From Candidatus Eisenbergiella merdavium (GTDB lineage: Bacteria > Bacillota > Clostridia > Lachnospirales > Lachnospiraceae), in assembly GCA_019119595.1 (NCBI GenBank), contig DWWS01000013.1:18756-82755 (forward strand): a stretch of DNA of 64,000 nt, read 5' to 3'. Below, piece by piece: positions 63,080 through 64,000 of the stretch. A program made the position numbers and the translations under genes. Each line of letters starts with the position of its first letter. Within the stretch, counting starts at the first letter, position 1. The notes below the pieces were generated by a model. It was not told where the DNA came from. It was given only the letters and a program-made list of their open reading frames with translations, and made no database searches.

Positions 63080-63520
63080 ATGCTGAAAGGAATACCCAAA
63101 ATCATATCCCCGGAGCTTTTAAAGGTTCTGTGCGAAATGGGACACAGCGACAGGATCGTGATCGCGGACGGCAATTTCCCGGCAGAATCCATGGGAAAGG
63201 ATGCGAAGGTGATCCGCATGGACGGACACGGCATCCCGGAGATCCTGGACGCCATCCTGCAGCTTTTCCCGCTGGACAGCTATGTGGAAAAGCCCTTTAA
63301 CCTGATGCAGGTCATGCCGGGGGACGATGTGGAGACGCCCATCTGGGAGGTTTACGGGCAGATCGAGGAAAAATACGAGCCGCGCGGAAGAGAGGCCATC
63401 GGCCAGATCGAACGGTTCGCTTTTTACGAAGAGGCGAAGAAGGCCTATGCCATCATCGCCACGGGCGAGACAGCTCTTTATGCCAATATTATGCTGCAGA
63501 AAGGTGTGGTGACGGACTGA
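63080..63520 (+). CDS. RbsD/FucU-family sugar mutarotase (probable L-fucose mutarotase)
   Basis: A 146-aa protein of the RbsD/FucU fold: MLKGIPKIISPELLKVLCEMGHSDRIVIADGNFPAES (catalytic His near residue 22, Asp near 30) and a C-terminal IATGETALYANIMLQKGV. FucU interconverts fucose anomers, supplying the form used by fucose-metabolising enzymes. AAGGAGG stands before ATG 63080. Its stop overlaps the fucosidase ATG, which favours fucose rather than ribose. Confidence 0.93.
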   Translation: MLKGIPKIISPELLKVLCEMGHSDRIVIADGNFPAESMGKDAKVIRMDGHGIPEILDAILQLFPLDSYVEKPFNLMQVMPGDDVETPIWEVYGQIEEKYEPRGREAIGQIERFAFYEEAKKAYAIIATGETALYANIMLQKGVVTD

Positions 63521-64000
63521 TGAAAGATATGTACGAATACTTAAAGGAAATTGACGAGGTGATCGAGCGCGGCCCCTATAAGGCCAACTGGAATTCCTTA
63601 AGCGCCCATCCTCTGCCGGACTGGTTCCGGAGGGGCAAATTCGGGATCTTCATCCACTGGGGCGTTTACAGCGTTCCCGCGTTCGGAAGCGAATGGTATT
63701 CCAGAAACATGTATATCCAGGGCTCGCCGGAGTTTGAGCATCATGTGAAAACCTACGGCCCCCATAAGGATTTCGGCTACAAGGATTTTATCCCCATGTT
63801 CAGGGCGGAAAAATTCAACGCAGAGGAATGGGCGCAGCTTTTTGAGGAGGCCGGGGCAAAATATGTGGTGCCCGTGGCGGAGCATCACGACGGCTTCCAG
63901 ATGTATAAGAGCGAGCTGTCCCACTGGAACGCGGCCGAGATGGGGCCGAAGCGTGACACCCTGGGGGAGCTGTGCGCGGCTTTCGCCGGACATGGCCTGG
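63520..64000 (+). CDS. Alpha-L-fucosidase, GH29 (3'-truncated by window edge)
   Basis: The first 160 residues of a GH29 alpha-L-fucosidase: WFRRGKFGIFIHWGVYSVPAFGSEWYSRNMY (about residues 33-63), DFGYKDFIPMFRAEKFNAEEWAQLFEEAGAKYVVPVAEHHDGF (about 86-128, with the typical EHHDGF motif). It releases L-fucose from mucin or milk glycans. No signal peptide, so it probably acts on imported oligosaccharides. The ATG overlaps the FucU stop (ATGA). The reading frame is open to base 64000 and the gene continues beyond the window. Confidence 0.95.
   Translation, partial: MKDMYEYLKEIDEVIERGPYKANWNSLSAHPLPDWFRRGKFGIFIHWGVYSVPAFGSEWYSRNMYIQGSPEFEHHVKTYGPHKDFGYKDFIPMFRAEKFNAEEWAQLFEEAGAKYVVPVAEHHDGFQMYKSELSHWNAAEMGPKRDTLGELCAAFAGHGL

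Overview
The window looks like a chromosome segment from a Gram-positive, anaerobic, gut-type Clostridia, most likely a fairly GC-rich Lachnospiraceae member. This is inferred from family knowledge; I ran no search. The evidence is a CIRCE-controlled groES-groEL pair, a T-box leader in front of cysE-cysS, the sporulation sigma factor SigH behind mrnC-rlmB, HemZ beside hisS-aspS, YesM/YesN plus Lpl-type sugar ABC transport, and several glycan-degrading enzymes (GH115, GH20, GH29). No rRNA, tRNA, CRISPR array or insertion sequence was seen.

Layout. 0-5.6 kb: a 5'-truncated HAD phosphatase, a small acidic protein, a MacAB-type export system (adaptor, ATPase, FtsX-type permease) and a secreted protein. 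5.6-9 kb: an OmpR-type two-component system on the minus strand, divergent from an acyltransferase, with 16-bp direct repeats between their promoters. 9-14 kb: a minus-strand operon (ABC-F, PHP phosphoesterase, HAD phosphatase) and an Rpn-family nuclease. 14.3-26 kb: a metallo-hydrolase, an XRE regulator and a catabolic locus of somewhat lower GC (YesM kinase, YesN regulator, solute-binding lipoprotein, two permeases, GH115 alpha-glucuronidase), probably for glucuronic-acid-decorated xylan fragments. 26-34.7 kb: groES-groEL, a DUF218 protein, apt, rel, a metallo-hydrolase and hemZ. 34.8-39.3 kb: a lower-GC island (GNAT toxin-antitoxin-like pair, sigma factor, two membrane-anchored proteins, methyltransferase) lying between hemZ and hisS, which are adjacent in many relatives. 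39.5-43.2 kb: hisS, aspS and a Fic remnant. 43.2-46 kb: a PLP decarboxylase divergent from a LysR regulator. 46-53.5 kb: T-box, cysE, cysS, mrnC, rlmB, an SGNH hydrolase, sigH and an unusual barstar-like/esterase fusion. 53.6-60.5 kb: small secreted proteins, a corrinoid-activation-like protein, a CobA-type adenosyltransferase, GH20 hexosaminidase, AraC regulator and a membrane protein. 60.8-64 kb: a fucose locus (Zn-dehydrogenase, aldo/keto reductase, FucU-type mutarotase, GH29 fucosidase, cut by the window edge).

The most unusual signal is a set of three multi-hairpin arrays, at 32344-32475, 44877-44978 (minus strand) and 60779-60971. Each is a run of four to seven consecutive perfect or near-perfect inverted repeats ending directly upstream of the Shine-Dalgarno sequence of a metabolic gene. 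Two of them share one plan: a GC-rich CCGCC/GGCGG hairpin, an SD-like purine run, two abutting AT-richer hairpins and a spacer, repeating every 87 bp (29 codons, no stop in the frame of the gene). The two full copies at 60.8-60.95 kb differ by four compensated base-pair changes and no uncompensated stem change. I know of no described element with this plan.

A second theme is short tandem repeats with periods mostly divisible by three, inside genes (Rpn nuclease, decarboxylase, SGNH hydrolase) and next to stop codons (4641, 8991, 48991).
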